From assembly GCF_001613345.1 (NCBI RefSeq), contig NZ_BDCE01000077.1, positions 78,422 to 142,421 of the forward strand: a stretch of 64,000 nucleotides of DNA, read 5' to 3'. A program made the position numbers and the translations under genes. Positions 1 through 8,269 of the stretch are shown here, one piece after another. This DNA comes from Nocardia uniformis NBRC 13702 (lineage in GTDB: Bacteria; Actinomycetota; Actinomycetes; Mycobacteriales; Mycobacteriaceae). Below the pieces are notes generated by a model. That model was not told where the DNA came from and searched no databases. It saw only the letters and a program-made list of their open reading frames with translations. Every line of letters starts with the position of its first letter. The stretch's first letter is position 1.

Positions 1-36
1 GGCCCGCAGTCCCGTCGACCGGACGGCGCCGCACGA

Positions 37-723
37 TCAGCGAAGTCCATCGATGATCGCGGATCGTACCGGGTGGTCGGCCGGAAGGTGTTTGGCGATG
101 CGGCGCCAGGCGTTACGGCCCGGGGTCGGTGAGGTCCGCACCGCCTCGGTGACCGCACGTGTGTGCTCGCCCGATAGCGAGGACAGCGGGGTGAGGGCGA
201 TCTCTAGATCGTCGGACATCGTGACGGCCGGGGTGATGATCTGCCCGACGAGGTCACCGTTGTCGGCGGTGTGCAGGACGACCAGCAGGTCGGTGCGGCC
301 GCTACCACTACCGATCTGCACACGCACCACGTCACCCGCGGAGACAAGCTCACCGAACGAGGTGACCACGATCGAGGTTTCCCGCCCATCGGTCGCGGAC
401 CGGACGAACTCGATCCCAAGTTCCCGGTCAACGACCCGCTGCAGGGGCCCGGCCGTGCCGGAGGCAGCGGCCCGCACCTGTTCGGTCCATCCCGGCACCG
501 CCAACACGCTGGTACGACGTGCGGCGATCGGCGTGACGGTCGCCGGTCCCGCGTTCGAGCCGGCGTGTGCCCACCGGCGGGTGAGCCGGTTGGCGATCCG
601 ATGCCCGGCCGCCACGCTCTCGGCGTCGTAGGGTTCCGACTCGCCGGTATCGAGCGACGCCAACAGGTCGTCGATGTCGAGCGGAGACCGGGTTTCGCGT
701 TGCTCGCGATCGTGTGGGCTCAT
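37..723 (-). CDS. Uncharacterised protein coupled to sigma-like factor
   Basis: A 228-aa soluble protein that I do not recognise. The ATG overlaps the stop of the upstream sigma-like gene as ATGA, so the two are translationally coupled. The N-terminal third is charged (DIDDLLASLD, then a run ending NRLTRRW). The middle is beta-rich, with EFVRSATDGRE and VLHTADNGDLVGQI, and the C-terminus is helical (RNAWRRIAKHLPADH). There is no signal peptide, membrane segment or zinc motif. Its position directly behind a sigma-like gene suggests a modulator of that factor or an adaptor for a gene beyond the window edge. That is inference from position only. Confidence 0.75.
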   Translation of the reverse strand: MSPHDREQRETRSPLDIDDLLASLDTGESEPYDAESVAAGHRIANRLTRRWAHAGSNAGPATVTPIAARRTSVLAVPGWTEQVRAAASGTAGPLQRVVDRELGIEFVRSATDGRETSIVVTSFGELVSAGDVVRVQIGSGSGRTDLLVVLHTADNGDLVGQIITPAVTMSDDLEIALTPLSSLSGEHTRAVTEAVRTSPTPGRNAWRRIAKHLPADHPVRSAIIDGLR

Positions 724-1379
724 GATTCGATTCCCTTCGCATTCTGTCCCGAACCCGGGTCGAGGAGCTTTCGCAGGATTGGGACCCCTTGGGCGCGCAG
801 GCGTTTGACCTTGGGTCGGCTCATCCCCAACAGTGCGGCGACCTCGGCGGTAGTGCGGACGTCGTACCCGGCATCGTGCGTGGGGATCACGAACGTGGCC
901 TTCAATACCGCCCGGGTTGGCGGGTCGGGCACGCTGTCGAGGGCACAGACAAGGTCCGCACGGAGAAAGAGCCGATCCTGGTCGTACTCGGCCACGGTGT
1001 CCTCGAGACAGGCGACCGCAGTGTCGAAACCGACGCGGCGACCTGGATGCCGTTTGGCTGCCAGCCGTTCCTCCCGCAGGTCCCGCACTCGCCACCGCAC
1101 CCGCTGCGACAGCCACGCCCGCCAATGCCGGATGGGCTCGCTGGGCAGCTTCTCGGCCAGTGCCACGATCACGTCCTGCGCCACATCTTCGAAGCCGTCG
1201 CGCATGTCGGGGTCGAAATCGCTGAGCACGTACCGAGCTTTCTGCACCGCATAGGTGGTGGCCTCCTCGAGTCCGACCCCGACTGCGTACTCGAATACAG
1301 CATGGTGCAACGCGACCGGCGCGTCGGTGATCGGCCTGCCCAACCACTGGTCGAGCGGGTCCTGCCCAGCGGAACTCAC
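720..1379 (-). CDS. Sigma-70-like (ECF-type) RNA polymerase factor
   Basis: A 219-aa protein laid out like a small sigma factor. A helical region 2-like part (RDGFEDVAQDVIVALAEKL, then HWRAWLSQRVRWRVRDL) is followed after a linker by a region 4-like helix-turn-helix (VRTTAEVAALLGMSRPKVKRLRAQG). The GTG start at 1379 is chosen because AGGAGG lies 8 nt upstream. Longer in-frame versions read into the divergent promoter region and lack such a site. It probably directs polymerase to a small regulon. It is coupled by a 4-bp overlap to the downstream unknown gene, and no canonical anti-sigma domain is visible there. Confidence 0.8.
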   Translation of the reverse strand: MSSAGQDPLDQWLGRPITDAPVALHHAVFEYAVGVGLEEATTYAVQKARYVLSDFDPDMRDGFEDVAQDVIVALAEKLPSEPIRHWRAWLSQRVRWRVRDLREERLAAKRHPGRRVGFDTAVACLEDTVAEYDQDRLFLRADLVCALDSVPDPPTRAVLKATFVIPTHDAGYDVRTTAEVAALLGMSRPKVKRLRAQGVPILRKLLDPGSGQNAKGIES

Positions 1380-1652
1380 CTGGGTTCCCTCCTGATGCGA
1401 ACTTGTCGCCGTGCCATGCGGTGACGTCGGCGAGGGTCTTGCTGTGAAACCTACGGATGACGGTCCGACGACGCCACACAGGCGATCCGAACAGACCCTC
1501 ATGAACAGAGAAGCAAAAGGCCACATGGACGGTTCGGCCCGAGACACACCGCTGGCGAAGATCGGTCGTCTGCGCCATCGACGAACCGTCGACACCACAC
1601 ACGGCTTCTCTGTGAGTGTCCGATCTCCTCACTCGACTCGAAGGAGCAACCG

Positions 1653-2066
1653 ATGGGCTCGTTCACCCCCCGCCCCCGCCTCGCCGTTGCGGCGTTCGCC
1701 GCTGCGGCCGCAACTATGGTCGGATACGGCAACGCCGCCGCCCAGGACATGGAATCCGACCAGATCCGTATCGCCGTCTACGACTACATCGATGCGGCGA
1801 ATACCGGCAGTGTCGATGCCATTGCCGCCAATCTCTGCGAAGCCAGCGCCCAGACTGTTCTCGACAACGCAAGAACGCATGGACAATCCGCGGTGCCCGC
1901 GTTATCGATGACAGTCGATTCGATCTCCGATATTCAGATCTACGGTGATAGCGCATCGGCCACTGTCGCTGTCTACTCCGCCGCCAAGAACAAGACAAAT
2001 TCCGGACAAGTGACACTCGCCAAAGAAGATGGGCAATGGAGAATGTGTCAAGGACTCACAGGCTAG
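1653..2066 (+). CDS. Small exported protein, NTF2/DUF4878-like
   Basis: A 137-aa exported protein. A signal peptide occupies about residues 1-31 (hydrophobic AAFAAAAATMVGYGNAAA, predicted cleavage near AAAQD). The mature part begins QIRIAVYDYIDAANTGSVDAI and ends KEDGQWRMCQGL, the pattern of small secreted actinobacterial proteins with an NTF2-like cone fold (DUF4878 style). Two cysteines, one central and one near the C-terminus, could form a disulfide. RBS AAGGAG precedes the ATG. It opens the plus-strand cluster that includes the radical SAM gene. Any functional link is inferred from direction and spacing only. Confidence 0.75.
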   Translation: MGSFTPRPRLAVAAFAAAAATMVGYGNAAAQDMESDQIRIAVYDYIDAANTGSVDAIAANLCEASAQTVLDNARTHGQSAVPALSMTVDSISDIQIYGDSASATVAVYSAAKNKTNSGQVTLAKEDGQWRMCQGLTG

Positions 2067-2362
2067 CCGAATCAGCACCGGCCGATACCCATCCCTGGCC
2101 ACACGACACCTGCGAAGCGCGGACTATTTCCCTGAAGCGGATCACTCCGACAACTGGCACCGCTGCCCCGCAGTTCGACTTCGCCGTCACAACCGGTGTG
2201 ACGGTGACCTGCCAGCTCGCCGACCCCAACGGTAATGCGCAGGGCCGCATCTCAGGAAGCGGTCGCGGCGACAGCAGGGACGAAGCACACGCGAGAGCAC
2301 ACGCAGACCTCGACCGCCAAGTTCCGAACGGTTCGAGCAGGCGGTACTGCAGCGAGAACTGA
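2036..2362 (+). CDS. Small Cys-containing protein upstream of radical SAM gene
   Basis: A candidate 108-aa protein that overlaps the end of the preceding gene by 31 nt and stops 67 nt before the radical SAM start. From about residue 50 onward third codon positions are strongly G/C and the text looks protein-like: FAVTTGVTVTCQLADPNGN, then GSGRGDSRDEAHARAHADLD and a terminal RRYCSEN. The first 35 residues are less convincing, so the true start may lie later. I do not recognise a family. Its position makes it one possible substrate or partner of the modifying enzymes downstream, but it lacks a clear leader/core layout. Confidence 0.45.
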   Translation: MENVSRTHRLAESAPADTHPWPHDTCEARTISLKRITPTTGTAAPQFDFAVTTGVTVTCQLADPNGNAQGRISGSGRGDSRDEAHARAHADLDRQVPNGSSRRYCSEN

Positions 2363-2429
2363 GAGCCACCGAAGTCGTGCTGCAGGAGCAGCGAAACCCG
2401 ATGCAGACCAGCGCATTCAAGGAAATACA

Positions 2430-3353
2430 ATGACATTTCATACCGGAACCGACGTAAATCCAATGCCCGCAACAGAACCCCCGCCGAGGCGGGGCGCCAG
2501 CTTTCTCTGGCTGGAACTGACCGAACGGTGCCAGCTCAGCTGCACGCACTGCTACGCCGACAGCGGACCCACGAAATCGCATGGCGCCATGACGAACAAC
2601 GACTGGATGTCGGTTATCGATGACGCTGCCGACATCGGTGTCCGCGAAATCCAGTTCATCGGCGGCGAACCGACGCTGCACCCCGCACTACCGCAACTAA
2701 TCCAACACGCGTCCTCTCATGGGATCGCCACGGAGGTCTACTCGAATCTGATCCGCATCCGCGCCGATATCTGGGGCACGCTGGTCGAGCACAATGTCCG
2801 CCTGGCGACCAGCTACTACTCCGATCAGCCGGAGCAGCATACGCTGATCACCGGAAACGCCTTGGCACACAAGCGGACCACCGAGAACATCAGCAAGGCG
2901 ATCACACTGGGTATTCCGGTCCGGGTCGGCATTGTGTCGGTGCTCGCGGATCAGCGGATCGACGAAGCTCGTCAACTCCTGACTGACCTGGGAGTCGAGG
3001 ACGTCGAGGTCGATCACGTTCGCCGTGCCGGACGGGCAAATAAAGAGGTGGACACGCCCCTCGAGGAACTGTGCGGCCAATGCGCTGGCGATGTCCTGGC
3101 TGTCTATCCGGACGGCGTCGTGCACCCGTGTGTCTTCACCCGGTCCCTCCAAGTGGGCGACGTGCTGGAATCCAGCCTGCGACAGGTCATCGATAGTCCC
3201 CAACTGGCGACCGCCAGGACCGCCATCGGGAACGCGACCGCCGAGAATCAGCGCCACCGGGATGGGAGTTGTGGTCCGAATTGCCATCCGGTCTGTCATC
3301 CAGGCTGCAGGCCGGTCTGTGCGCCTCGGAGCATCTGTAACCCTTTGGGGTAG
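2430..3353 (+). CDS. Radical SAM protein with Cys-rich SPASM-like C-terminus
   Basis: A 307-aa enzyme. The radical SAM cluster-binding motif CxxxCxxC is at C34, C38 and C41 (ERCQLSCTHCYADSG), followed by the GGEPTLHP motif of the SAM-binding barrel. The C-terminal part has SPASM-like auxiliary cluster cysteines (CGQC about residue 216, VHPC about 233). It ends in an unusual run of six cysteines, five of them spaced C-x3-C (about residues 281-302). SPASM radical SAM enzymes usually modify peptides or proteins. The ATG at 2430 follows AAGGAA. Longer in-frame starts would overlap the preceding small ORF. The next gene, 22 nt downstream, is a 2-oxoglutarate oxygenase, suggesting a two-enzyme maturation pathway. 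Confidence 0.88.
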   Translation: MTFHTGTDVNPMPATEPPPRRGASFLWLELTERCQLSCTHCYADSGPTKSHGAMTNNDWMSVIDDAADIGVREIQFIGGEPTLHPALPQLIQHASSHGIATEVYSNLIRIRADIWGTLVEHNVRLATSYYSDQPEQHTLITGNALAHKRTTENISKAITLGIPVRVGIVSVLADQRIDEARQLLTDLGVEDVEVDHVRRAGRANKEVDTPLEELCGQCAGDVLAVYPDGVVHPCVFTRSLQVGDVLESSLRQVIDSPQLATARTAIGNATAENQRHRDGSCGPNCHPVCHPGCRPVCAPRSICNPLG

Positions 3354-3375
3354 TAATTGCCTTTGGAGCTGCGGA

Positions 3376-3957
3376 ATGAGCGAACGCAATGTCGAATCCG
3401 ACGACCATCATTTCGTGAGACATGCCGATCTACAGGACCTGGCCTCCATATTCGTGACACGACGATTCGTCAACCTGCCGGGGTTGATTCGCCCGGACGA
3501 TGCCGCGTATCTGCTGGAATCGACGGAGGGAAATGCCCGCAGGCGTGTGCGATGCGGACTCGAGAATGTGTCGTGGGAGGAACAGGAACTCGTCGCTGGA
3601 GATCTCAGCTACGAGTTCTGTCGGCACCCGGAGCTCACCAGGCTGATCGAAGCACTGGCCGGTCCGGTCACGATCGAGAGCCTGATGTGCTGGGCATCCC
3701 GCTACGGTGCCGGGGAGTACATCAACCCACATCGCGACCGGTACGGAACCGTCCAATTGCTGGTCTGTTTAAAGTCCGTCCACTCCAGACATCAAGGAGG
3801 AGCCCTTGTGGTTGCGGGGACAGAACTGTTTCTTTCGGCTGGCGACGCAGTGGTGTTCGATGCGACCTGTCTGGAGCACCACACGACGCCGCTAGTCGCT
3901 TCGGCTGAACAACCGACGCCGCTGCGCGTCGTCCTTGTCGGCCGCTACTTCGCCTGA
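3376..3957 (+). CDS. 2-oxoglutarate/Fe(II)-dependent oxygenase
   Basis: A 193-aa protein with the facial triad of the 2OG-Fe(II) oxygenase superfamily. HxD lies at about H119/D121 (YINPHRDRYG), the distal His at about 168 (CLEHHTTPL), and the 2OG-binding Arg at about 183 (PLRVVLVGRYF). The middle reads LLVCLKSVHSRHQGGALVV, typical of the double-stranded beta-helix. GGAG sits 7 nt before the ATG. It follows the radical SAM gene by 22 nt, so the two are likely co-transcribed and act on the same substrate, probably by hydroxylation. The substrate is not evident from sequence. Confidence 0.82.
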   Translation: MSERNVESDDHHFVRHADLQDLASIFVTRRFVNLPGLIRPDDAAYLLESTEGNARRRVRCGLENVSWEEQELVAGDLSYEFCRHPELTRLIEALAGPVTIESLMCWASRYGAGEYINPHRDRYGTVQLLVCLKSVHSRHQGGALVVAGTELFLSAGDAVVFDATCLEHHTTPLVASAEQPTPLRVVLVGRYFA

Positions 3958-4093
3958 TGCTGATGAGGATCGCCCATTGACATCCTCGGGAAAGCCCCGG
4001 TCACAGGACACCCTGGCAGCGCAACCCATAAGCGGCGGGCTGTGAGAAGCACCGGCCGGAAGTCATATCTGCGATGAATGAGGGATACACCAG

Positions 4094-6373
4094 ATGAAAT
4101 CACGAATCAGGAGTGCCGCTGGTGCGATTCTCCTGCTGACTGCCGCTGTATTGCCGGTCTCGTGTGCCGAGTCCCATCCGGGCCGCGACGCGAATCCTGT
4201 TGCGCAATTGGACGTCGAGCGGGTGCGGGTTCCGCAATGGATGCGCCGCAGTCAACCGGTTGTGAGCGTGGGGCGGATCATCGCGGGCGAGGCAGGGCTG
4301 CCCTGGATCACCGGTGGCAGTGTGGCGCATCCGGATTCGGGCGCCACGCCGACGGTGTGGCTGTCCGATGACGCCGTCACCTGGACGCGGACTCCCGTGA
4401 CGCCGGAATTCTCGGGGTCTTTCCGCGGTGTGTTGCGGGGAGGGCGCGAGCTGGTGGCTCTCGCCGGTGGCGTGTGGTCGGACGGGTCGGTGGTCAGTCG
4501 GCTCTGGACATCGGTGGACCGCAGACACTGGACGCAAACGCCTCTCCCCGATGACTTCGCCAGGCGCTATCGGATCACCGACGCCTATGTGGCGGGAGAG
4601 TCGATCGTCGTGACCGGTAGCGACCAGCGTGGCGCGGCCCGCGCGCTCCGGCTCGACCACGACGGCGCCAACACATCCCTGATCGAGTTGCCCGATCCCG
4701 GCAACGATGCGGTTCTCGGTGTGAAAGATATTCTGGGGGAAGGGAACTCGCTGGTTCTGGTGGCGTCGCCCGGTCCGGAGGGAGTGCCTGCCGCGACGGT
4801 GAGCTATCGATCGATCGACGGCGGGAAGACCCGGGACGCCCCGGCGACGATTGCCGATCAAAGCGGCCACTTCGCTGGCGTGGTGTGGACCGGCACCGAG
4901 TATGTCGCCACCGGCGCGACCCGGCGCGACACGTCCCCGACCGCGCCACGGGTACCGGCCGCATGGGTGTCGCGCGACGGCGCAGCATGGCGACACGAGG
5001 CGGTGCCGGCGCCTCCGACGGAGAGTCATTTCCGTATCGACGGGTCGCTGCCCACCTGGCTCGGCGTGCCGACCACGCGCGACGGTGTGGTGACTGTGGT
5101 CGCCGCGGGCCAGACCGCACCGGGCAGCGCACTGTTCCGCCGCGGTCTCGACCATGAGTGGAACTACCTCGGTGAAACAACCGTCAACTCCGATACCGGG
5201 GTCGGCGGAACCGCGATCACGGTCGGCGACAACACGGTCACGGCCATTCTCGGCAGCGGAGCAACCCGCTTCGGACGTTTGACGGGAACCACCTGGACCG
5301 ACGGGCAGACCCTGAGTACCCGCGATGACGCATTCGACAAGACTGCCCCGCTGGCATCGCAACAGGCTCTGCTGCGCACCCAGCGGTCTACCTTCACGGC
5401 ACGCCCAGACTGGGGCTACACCAGTGCGGGCGAGGGACGACTGGTCCAGCTGGTGGGAGACCGGCTCGAGGAACGCAGCTGGGACCCTCCGGACGCCGCG
5501 GGCCTGCTGAACACCAGGATGGTGTCCGACGACGACGGCGCCACCATCACCCTCGGGACCAGGTTCACCGGGGATCAGAACATCGTGCAAGGCTGGTATC
5601 GGCCGAACTCCCGCGCGGGCTGGCAGACGATTCAGGGATTCGGCACCACCGGATCGACCGTGATCACCACCGTACGCAAGACCGGCGCGATCTGGACCGC
5701 CGTCGGCGTCGTTCGCGCGAACGTCGATCTGGAAACCTCGGACCACGCCGCGGCATGGACATCGACGAACGGCCGAGACTGGGTCCGGGAAGTCGGCGAG
5801 TTCGGTAACGGACCATTACGGTCGAGCATCGACGACGTCTGCACGCTGCCCGACGGGTCGTCACTGGGTGTCGGCTGGACGGAGATCTCCCAGGGCCGCT
5901 ACCAGCCTGCGGCGTGGCGAGCACGGCCTGAGGGGTGGCAGCGTATCCGCCTGGGCGGGCTCGGCGACGGCGACGGGAGCATCGGCGGCTGCGCCGTCTC
6001 GGGCATCAGCATCATCGTCGGCGCACGGACCGAGGGACGAACTGTCGTGTTGCGTTCGGAGAACGGGACCGATTGGACCGAGGTCGCGCGCGCGGAAACA
6101 GGGCAAACGATCGGCGTACCGGTTGCGGTTCCCGGCGGATTCGCCGCCACCGGATCGTGGTCCGACGCCACTCACATCAGCCCGGCACTGTGGCTGTCCG
6201 CGGATGGAATCACTTGGACGCCACGCAGGGTACTCAGTGTCCGGGACGGTTCCACCGCCACGGTCTCCGTCTACGGCGACGACCTGCTGGTCACGATGAA
6301 CCCCCTGATCGGCGACCCCCTCGTCATCATCCGCCACAGCGCCCGGGTCGTCGCCGACGCGAGCACACGATGA
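4094..6373 (+). CDS. Exported Asp-box (BNR-like) beta-propeller protein
   Basis: A 759-aa exported protein. The N-terminus has a basic start and a hydrophobic stretch ending LPVSC at residue 24. The Cys suggests a lipoprotein, but Pro at -3 is not a canonical lipobox, so anchoring is uncertain. Seven S-x-D/N-x-x-x-W type Asp-box units are visible near residues 89, 136, 237, 290, 554, 652 and 699 (for example WLSDDAVTW, WTSVDRRHW, WLSADGITW), indicating a beta-propeller of the sialidase/BNR fold. No sialidase catalytic set is apparent, so a binding or scaffolding role is more likely. Its stop overlaps the next start as ATGA. It lies 136 nt after the oxygenase. Confidence 0.8.
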   Translation: MKSRIRSAAGAILLLTAAVLPVSCAESHPGRDANPVAQLDVERVRVPQWMRRSQPVVSVGRIIAGEAGLPWITGGSVAHPDSGATPTVWLSDDAVTWTRTPVTPEFSGSFRGVLRGGRELVALAGGVWSDGSVVSRLWTSVDRRHWTQTPLPDDFARRYRITDAYVAGESIVVTGSDQRGAARALRLDHDGANTSLIELPDPGNDAVLGVKDILGEGNSLVLVASPGPEGVPAATVSYRSIDGGKTRDAPATIADQSGHFAGVVWTGTEYVATGATRRDTSPTAPRVPAAWVSRDGAAWRHEAVPAPPTESHFRIDGSLPTWLGVPTTRDGVVTVVAAGQTAPGSALFRRGLDHEWNYLGETTVNSDTGVGGTAITVGDNTVTAILGSGATRFGRLTGTTWTDGQTLSTRDDAFDKTAPLASQQALLRTQRSTFTARPDWGYTSAGEGRLVQLVGDRLEERSWDPPDAAGLLNTRMVSDDDGATITLGTRFTGDQNIVQGWYRPNSRAGWQTIQGFGTTGSTVITTVRKTGAIWTAVGVVRANVDLETSDHAAAWTSTNGRDWVREVGEFGNGPLRSSIDDVCTLPDGSSLGVGWTEISQGRYQPAAWRARPEGWQRIRLGGLGDGDGSIGGCAVSGISIIVGARTEGRTVVLRSENGTDWTEVARAETGQTIGVPVAVPGGFAATGSWSDATHISPALWLSADGITWTPRRVLSVRDGSTATVSVYGDDLLVTMNPLIGDPLVIIRHSARVVADASTR

Positions 6374-6777
6374 ACGCCTGGCCCAGATCCCATCGACGGT
6401 CATCGCGGATTTCTTCTCGCGCACGCCGATTCATGGCGGCCCTGCGTGCTCAGCCTCAGTCCTGGCCGCCGGTGGTGTCGTGGGGTAAGTGCTGGGCGAA
6501 GATCGCCCTCCTGACCGCCGCAGCAATCACGACTGCTGCCGGTCGTGTCTGCGGAGCGGCAATCCTCACTCTCACAGTCAGTCTGGCGCTGCCCACCATT
6601 GCCGCGGCGTACCCAGGCGAGCTGGTGCACGAAGGGCCGTACCCGGATCTCGGACGGTGCCAGGTCGGCCACGACCATGCATGGCCGATGAGAGTCGTGA
6701 GTGAGTGCCGCGAAGGGAACTTCGACAACAAGGGTTACGGCTGGTATTTCGACTACACCCAGCCAGCCGGGGCCTGA
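6370..6777 (+). CDS. Small exported Cys-pair protein
   Basis: A 135-aa protein whose ATG overlaps the propeller gene stop (ATGA), so the two are translationally coupled. A long basic N-region leads to a hydrophobic segment at about residues 60-78 and AAA cleavage (IAAAYPGEL). The mature part of about 57 aa (GPYPDLGRCQVGHDH, then ECREGNFDNKGYGWYFDY) has two cysteines and is rich in Gly and aromatic residues, as in small secreted actinobacterial proteins. An internal start at MAALRAQ is possible and would give a shorter signal region. Function unknown. Coupling suggests that it partners the propeller outside the membrane. Confidence 0.65.
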   Translation: MNAWPRSHRRSSRISSRARRFMAALRAQPQSWPPVVSWGKCWAKIALLTAAAITTAAGRVCGAAILTLTVSLALPTIAAAYPGELVHEGPYPDLGRCQVGHDHAWPMRVVSECREGNFDNKGYGWYFDYTQPAGA

Positions 6778-6873
6778 AACCTCTCGTGGTCCTGTTGACA
6801 ACTTGTGGGCCCGTCAGCCCCGGCATACCCGGGCTCGATGCTGTGGTCCCCAATTGGTCCACAAAAAGTGACC

Positions 6874-6900
6874 GGTCGGAGGCGGAAACCGCCTCCGACC
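6874..6900 (-). terminator. Rho-independent terminator at left att site
   Basis: Perfect 12-bp stem (6874-6885 with 6889-6900), AAA loop. On the minus strand it is followed by GGTCACTTTTTG, giving a U tract. It lies just beyond the tRNA-Pro 3' copy at 6906-6937, so it is probably the original terminator of tRNA-Pro, now separated from it by the inserted element. Confidence 0.7.
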
Positions 6901-6905
6901 TGTCC

Positions 6906-6937
6906 GGGCTGACAGGATTTGAACCCGCGACCACTTG
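6906..6937 (-). other. attL: copy of tRNA-Pro 3' end
   Basis: Thirty-two bases matching 12540-12571 except at one position. They cover the acceptor 3' strand, the T arm and part of the anticodon-arm side of tRNA-Pro(GGG). The rest of the tRNA is absent here, so this is an attachment-site relic and not a tRNA gene. Confidence 0.8.
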
Positions 6938-7644
6938 TCGGTGGTTCAAATGAAATACCCGACTCCCACTGGTTCCCACTGGTTCCCAACGATCCTCGAA
7001 ATCGCTTGTGAACAGCGGAGATTCTGAGATCGATCGACTCGACACTGCTCATCGAAATCCGCTGATTCCCATCCAATCCGTGTCGTAAGCGTGTCGTGGG
7101 GTCAAGTCCCACAACGTGTCCCGGCCGCAGTCTCCGCTGCGGCCGGGGTCGGCACCGCGGCATGAGTGGCGCGGATTTCCCATCTCCCGAATCACCTTCA
7201 GGAAGAAGCCAACATTCAGTCGATCGATGATGCCGATGCCACACCGGGCGACTTGTCCGGGCCGACACTGTCCCACCCTCGCACCGATTCCGAAGCCTCA
7301 AGTCCAGCACGCCTCAGCGTGTTCTTCTGGACCTACTGTTGGCAGCCTCGGCGGTCAGCATCTACCTCACCAATCAAGTCGCAGCACCGCCACAGGACAC
7401 CACGCCGCGTGCACTGAGATGTGCTACTGGTCGTTCGCCACGGCGGCAATTGCCTCCGCACGGCGTGATGCTCTCTGATCACAATGAGTCGGAATTCGAT
7501 TAGCCTGCGGGCAGCGCGATTCGGATGAATTGTTCGGCGCGTCAAGCCAACGTTATTTCGGCAATTCCGCATCGCTCGGGTCCGAAGTATTTCATCGGGG
7601 CATCGAGCCGATTCACTCGCACCAGCAATCAAGTCGAGGCCAGA
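6938..7644. other. Non-coding left flank of integrative element
   Basis: About 700 bp without a supportable gene. It holds a doubled CCCACTGGTT (about 6965-6985), a 13-mer AATCCGTGTCGTA at 7075-7087 that recurs at 12457-12469 near the other end, a 5-bp hairpin at 7096-7112 and a perfect 10-bp hairpin at 7121-7146. The short repeats near both ends could be integrase arm sites. A short stretch around 7320-7440 translates to a hydrophobic segment but has no start or convincing length, and may be gene debris. Confidence 0.5.
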
Positions 7645-8253
7645 TCACTTGTCCGGCAACGACGCGCTGACGCCGGCCGCATCGAGGAGCGTGCGAGCAG
7701 TCGCGATGGCGAGGCCATCGAGATCCTTGGCTTGGACCACCGAGTGGGCGCTGGCCCCGTCGAATACCAGGGTGAGCTGGCGGGCGAGCAGGGCGGGGTC
7801 AGATGCGCCTCCGCGTTCGGCCTCGTACTGGAAGAACGACGTCAGCCCGTCCTTCTGGCGACGGGCAACCCGACTCGCCGGGTGTTCGGGTGCCTTCACC
7901 TGGATTGCCACGGCGACGAACGGGCAACCCCGGAATTCATGGTCTCGCTCGAGGTATTCCAGTCGTTCGAAGACATGGAGGATTCGAGCCCGCGGTGATC
8001 GGCAGTCGTCGGCCGCCGGTAGCAAGGCCAGCGCGTGATCCGGCGCGGAGCGTTCCAAGCTGGCGGCCACCAGCTCGTCCTTGCTCTCGAACAGTTTGTA
8101 CATCGAGCGCTTGGACACCCCGGCCGCGCGGCACAGCGTATCGACGCCCACGTGGACGCCCTCTTCGTAGAACAGTCGCGTGGCGGCGTCGAGCAGCCGG
8201 TCGCGCGTCGAGGCGGTCGCGGCTGCGGGCGGTGTCGGCTCGGTCATAGCCAC
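7645..8253 (-). CDS. TetR-family repressor
   Basis: A 202-aa TetR regulator. The N-terminal helix-turn-helix (RDRLLDAATRLFYEEGVHV, then LCRAAGVSKRSMYKLFESKDEL) is followed by a helical ligand-binding domain with FRGCPFVAVAIQ, a Cys-containing core also seen in TetR proteins that sense small reactive or aromatic compounds. The GTG at 8253 is used; an ATG two codons in is an alternative. It is divergent from the SDR operon and faces a 61-bp palindrome at 8270-8330 that probably serves as its operator, so it likely represses itself and the operon. Confidence 0.88.
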   Translation of the reverse strand: MAMTEPTPPAAATASTRDRLLDAATRLFYEEGVHVGVDTLCRAAGVSKRSMYKLFESKDELVAASLERSAPDHALALLPAADDCRSPRARILHVFERLEYLERDHEFRGCPFVAVAIQVKAPEHPASRVARRQKDGLTSFFQYEAERGGASDPALLARQLTLVFDGASAHSVVQAKDLDGLAIATARTLLDAAGVSASLPDK

Positions 8254-8269
8254 AAGATTACCGATACCC

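Noticed and set aside
4100..5746. 548-aa minus-strand frame opposite the propeller gene
   Set aside because: No motif and no start signal; the plus strand has signal peptide and Asp-box repeats.
6906..6937. Second tRNA gene
   Set aside because: Only the 3' 32 nt of the tRNA are present; no D arm or 5' acceptor strand, so it is an att copy.
7320..7500. Possible membrane-protein fragment in the left part of the element
   Set aside because: Short hydrophobic text in one frame without start, RBS or recognisable family.
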